From assembly GCA_050292445.1 (NCBI GenBank), contig JBNKLQ010000176.1, forward strand, positions 1 to 13,185: 13,185 nucleotides of DNA, given 5' to 3'. This DNA is from Leptofilum sp050292445. GTDB taxonomy: Bacteria > Chloroflexota > Anaerolineae > Promineifilales > Promineifilaceae. The stretch's first letter is position 1. Every line of letters starts with the position of its first letter. The position numbers were made by a program, and so were the translations under genes. Below the pieces are notes generated by a model. It searched no databases. It saw only the letters and a program-made list of their open reading frames with translations, and was not told the origin of the DNA. Positions 10,643 to 13,185 of the stretch are shown one piece after another.

Positions 10643-13185
10643 TTAATCAATCGACAGGGCGTCGATGGCCAGGCCGCTGAGGCCAAAATTCCCACCGCTC
10701 CAGAAAAGTGAATAGGTGCAGCTGGTTGCCTCGCCCAGGCTGATCGGCGCGCAGACAAAAATGTCGCTGGCGTCGCCGCTGGCCCCGCTGACGCTAAACG
10801 CGCCGCTGGTAGTCAGGTAGATGTCGCCATTGCTGCTGTCAATCCAGCTGCCGACGATATTTTCCGTGCTGTCTGTTAGCTCTACATCCGAGCCATCGAA
10901 GTAGAGTGCCCAGGTGCCGCTGGTTGTTTCGCCTAACGTGGCCCCGTCTAGCACAATCAGGTCGCTGCTGTCGCCGCTGACCCCGGAAAAATAGCCACCC
11001 AAGGTGCTAACGATGGGACGGCCGTCTGGCGTCAGCCCGCCACTATCCATATCTTCACCACCGGAGGCTAATCCGACGTCGGTGCCGTCCAGGTAGCGTA
11101 ACAGCGTGCCGCTGGTGGTGTCGCCCAGGCTGGTGGGGATGAACTGGAACAGCTCCGAATCATCTACTGTACCCAGGCTGCCGATGGATTGGGCGCGCTC
11201 CAGGCTGAGCAAGAAGCTGCCGTCGCCCAGGCGGTGCAGGGCGTCGATGTCGTTGATGCCAAAGCCCAAATCGGAACCATCGATCACCAATGACCAAGTG
11301 CCGCTGTTAAGATCGTAGGCCAGTACATCTTCATCCGCTACGTTAAGCCCGCCCACGCTGGCATTGCTACTGAGGCTGAGATAAATGGTGCTGAGGCTGC
11401 CAGGAACGGCCGTAGCCGTGGGTGTCGGTGTGTTGGTGGGCAGCGGTGTGGCCATGGCCGTAGGCGATGCAGTTGCAGTCGCTGTTGGTGTGGGGCTGGG
11501 GCCAACCGTCGGGGTGTTGGTAGGCAGTGGCGTGTTGGTGGGTAACGGCGTGTTTGTTGCCGTGGCTGTAGCCGTTGGGATGGGTGTGTTGGACGGCGTT
11601 GGCGTGGGGCCGAGGTTCACATTTACCAACAGTTCGGGCGGATTGGCCGCTTCCCGACTGTTCAGGCTGATGCGGCTGTTGTCTGTGGTGGTGAGTGCCA
11701 GGCTAAACAGTCCGTCGCCCGAAATATGGCTGGTGACGTCGATTTCTACCCAGGTGCCTGCGCTGATGTTGCCGGAGCTGTTGATTGTGCTGCCGATGGC
11801 GGGAGCGGTGTTGTAGGTAACGGCCGTTTCCACCCAACTATTGTCTGCCACCGCAGAAGCAATCAGCCCAGGCGTCGAATCATTGCTGGTGAAGACACGC
11901 AGCGTGGCGCTGGTGACGCTGCCGGGCAGGCCCGCCACGTTAAAGCGCAGCAGTGACCACATTTCTGGCACAGCATCGGTGCTGAGCTGGCTGGAAAGGC
12001 CAAAGTTGCTGGTAGGTCGGTTGCTCAGCAGCGTGGTGTCGGCTTCAGCGACGAAGGTGTAGCTGCTGCTCGGTTCGGGCGTGGGCGACTGTGTGGCAGT
12101 CGCTGTAGGTGCCACCGTATTGGTCGCCGTTGGAGGAACGGCCGTATTGGTTGCTGTGGGGCTGGGGCCAACGGTCGGTGTATTTGTTGGCGCAACTGTA
12201 TTTGTTGCTGTGGGCATTGGCGTATTCGTGGCTGTGGCTGTGGGAACAGCCGTATTGGTCGGCGTGGGGGTTGGGCCAGTGAACGCTTCCAGTTCAAAGG
12301 CACCCATGTCACATACAGAGCTGCTGTCGCCATTGCCGTCTTGCGGACGGACGGTGCCACGTTGGTCGGTGGTGGCGCAGGTGGCGTTGTCGGCGGCGTC
12401 CAGCGCCGGGCTGCCAAAGGGGATGGCGTGGGTTTGGCTGCTGCCGCCATTGTTCGCCAACGTGGCGAGTTGCGGATCGCCGCCAATGTTGCCCGTGGTC
12501 GTGCCGGTGAGCGTGCAGCCTGCACTGTTTTGGATCAGGTTGTAGCCCAGAGAGTTAATCGTGCCAGAGCAGTCGCTGCCGTTGCCCGCCACGATGCTGT
12601 TGCCTAGATTCATCGAGCCACCTTGCTGGCTAAGTCCGCCGCCGCTGTTGCCGTAAACGGTGACGTTATTCAGCGTGGCGCTGCCGGTGTTGTACAAAGC
12701 CCCGCCATCTGCTGCGCTGTTGCCGCTGAGGGTGGCGTTGGTCAGATTGTTAACGCTGGCCGCGCCGCTGGCGATGGCCCCGCCATTGCTGGGGCTGCTG
12801 TTGTTGGCCAAGGTGCCGCTGTTGATGGTGACGGTGCCGCCGTCGTTGTAGATGGCCCCGCCCCAGTTCCCGGCGCTGTTGCCGCTAATCGTGCCGCCGT
12901 TCATGGTGAAGCTACCAAAGCGCACTTCCATCGCACCACCGAAGTTGACGGCCGTATTATTCGTAATCTCGCCGCCGTTTTGCACCACGCTGCCCTGGAA
13001 AATATAAAAAGCGCCGCCGCCAAAAATGGTGGCCACGGAGCGATTGGCCGTGATGCTGCCGCCGTTGACGGTGAGCAATGCGCCGCTTTGGCGCACGTAA
13101 ACCGCACCGCCGTAATCTGATTCATTGTCGGTGATGGTGCCGCCATTCACGGTGGCTGTGCCGTTGCTCACCATGATGCCCGCAC
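10643..13185 (-). CDS. Large multidomain surface protein: beta-helix, DNRLRE-type and four-fold repeat domains; 5' end cut by window edge
   Basis: The frame is open to the window edge, so the N-terminus (with the expected signal peptide) lies outside; numbering starts at the ATG at 13174, giving 843 residues. Residues 1-225: right-handed beta-helix repeats with many NGGTI-x-x-N units and GGAIYN turns, like polymorphic membrane protein/parallel beta-helix repeats. Residues 226-296 (GGDPQLATLANNGG, SPALDAADNA, CDMGAFELE) are the typical choice-of-anchor Q-like end of such helices. Residues 300-368: Pro-Thr-Ala linker. Residues 371-520: a DNRLRE-type beta-sandwich (VAEADTTLLSNRPTSNFG, LLRFNVAGLP, VTYNTAP). 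Residues 523-592: second linker. Residues 594-843: four similar units of about 65 residues with GTW-x-LYFDGSDV. It should be exported and act at the surface in adhesion or as a structural protein; no catalytic site was seen. It converges on the lipoprotein hydrolase. At least six ACGGCCGT or one-off words lie in it. Confidence 0.9.
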   Translation of the reverse strand, partial: AGIMVSNGTATVNGGTITDNESDYGGAVYVRQSGALLTVNGGSITANRSVATIFGGGAFYIFQGSVVQNGGEITNNTAVNFGGAMEVRFGSFTMNGGTISGNSAGNWGGAIYNDGGTVTINSGTLANNSSPSNGGAIASGAASVNNLTNATLSGNSAADGGALYNTGSATLNNVTVYGNSGGGLSQQGGSMNLGNSIVAGNGSDCSGTINSLGYNLIQNSAGCTLTGTTTGNIGGDPQLATLANNGGSSQTHAIPFGSPALDAADNATCATTDQRGTVRPQDGNGDSSSVCDMGAFELEAFTGPTPTPTNTAVPTATATNTPMPTATNTVAPTNTPTVGPSPTATNTAVPPTATNTVAPTATATQSPTPEPSSSYTFVAEADTTLLSNRPTSNFGLSSQLSTDAVPEMWSLLRFNVAGLPGSVTSATLRVFTSNDSTPGLIASAVADNSWVETAVTYNTAPAIGSTINSSGNISAGTWVEIDVTSHISGDGLFSLALTTTDNSRISLNSREAANPPELLVNVNLGPTPTPSNTPIPTATATATNTPLPTNTPLPTNTPTVGPSPTPTATATASPTAMATPLPTNTPTPTATAVPGSLSTIYLSLSSNASVGGLNVADEDVLAYDLNSGTWSLVIDGSDLGFGINDIDALHRLGDGSFLLSLERAQSIGSLGTVDDSELFQFIPTSLGDTTSGTLLRYLDGTDVGLASGGEDMDSGGLTPDGRPIVSTLGGYFSGVSGDSSDLIVLDGATLGETTSGTWALYFDGSDVELTDSTENIVGSWIDSSNGDIYLTTSGAFSVSGASGDASDIFVCAPISLGEATSCTYSLFWSGGNFGLSGLAIDALSID
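11399..11608 (-). repeat. Low-complexity DNA encoding Pro-Thr-Ala linker 2
   Basis: This is a degenerate tandem array encoding TPTPTNTP/TATAT words (residues 523-592 of the surface protein). It contains the same TNTPTVGPSPT block as linker 1, which points to duplication or recombination between the two. On the opposite strand it gives a false Val-Gly-rich open frame. Confidence 0.75.
12071..12274 (-). repeat. Low-complexity DNA encoding Pro-Thr-Ala linker 1
   Basis: This is a degenerate tandem array encoding PTATATNTP-like words (residues 301-368). It shares the TNTPTVGPSPT block with linker 2 about 660 bases away. It separates the beta-helix from the DNRLRE-type domain. Confidence 0.75.

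Noticed and set aside
11385..11816. Plus-strand Val-Gly-rich frame that looks like a low-complexity protein
   Set aside because: It is the reverse complement of the Pro-Thr-Ala linker and DNRLRE-type domain on the minus strand.
11399..12274. Possible CRISPR-like or minisatellite array
   Set aside because: The repeats are degenerate codons for Pro-Thr-Ala linkers in one frame; there is no constant repeat with regular unique spacers.
12025..12525. Arg/Pro/Gln-rich minus-strand frame
   Set aside because: Alternate-frame shadow of the large surface protein; low-complexity composition and no start signals.
12623..13120. Ala-rich plus-strand frame of 165 residues
   Set aside because: Antisense of the beta-helix repeats; codon bias of the true strand explains the open frame.
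1..13185. A defence system, phage, integrative element or biosynthetic cluster
   Set aside because: No nuclease, transposase, integrase, toxin-antitoxin, reverse transcriptase or multi-enzyme cluster is present; the genes are housekeeping, regulatory or surface proteins.

Overview
The window looks like a chromosomal, non-phage segment of a Chloroflexota bacterium, probably from the Anaerolineae/Caldilineae side. This is an inference from style: lipoproteins and surface proteins carry long Pro-Thr-Ala linkers (PTATATNTP type), intergenic spacers are full of short dispersed inverted repeats, and a membrane pyrophosphatase sits beside an iron-type alcohol dehydrogenase and MerR and ankyrin genes. 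No 16S, tRNA or marker gene is present to prove it. I see no CRISPR array, transposase, integrase or phage gene.

Layout from left to right: the 3' part of a GNAT acetyltransferase gene; a REP-like hairpin pair; an iron-containing alcohol dehydrogenase; a convergent SAM-dependent methyltransferase; a repeat-rich spacer; a PLP aminotransferase on the minus strand with a strong leaderless promoter; a repeat-rich low-information stretch with one doubtful 100-residue ORF; two back-to-back hairpins; a large proton-pumping membrane pyrophosphatase (hppA) with a terminator-like hairpin behind it; and a bestrophin-like membrane protein. Next come a MerR regulator with a 19-bp-spacer promoter and a translationally coupled ankyrin-repeat lipoprotein, then a spacer with a probable gene remnant and an inverted repeat, then a lipoprotein alpha/beta hydrolase. 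The right end is a very large minus-strand surface protein (beta-helix, Pro-Thr linker, DNRLRE-type domain, Pro-Thr linker, four-fold repeat domain) whose 5' end lies outside the window.

The genes do not form one pathway; most are single transcription units separated by repeats. The clearest functional unit is MerR plus ankyrin lipoprotein, overlapping by four bases. The pyrophosphatase and the bestrophin-like protein are both predicted inner-membrane ion-transport proteins, but nothing links them beyond proximity.

The most striking signal is at DNA level: the palindromic octamer ACGGCCGT occurs 16 times in 13.2 kb, on genes of both strands, in all three codon phases and once between genes. 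About 0.2 would be expected with even base use. This resembles the HIP1 palindrome of cyanobacteria in behaviour but is a different word. Other signals are a shared leaderless promoter form (TATACTT then ATG about seven bases later) at two unrelated genes, and a C-terminal four-fold repeat domain that looks circularly closed like a beta-propeller.
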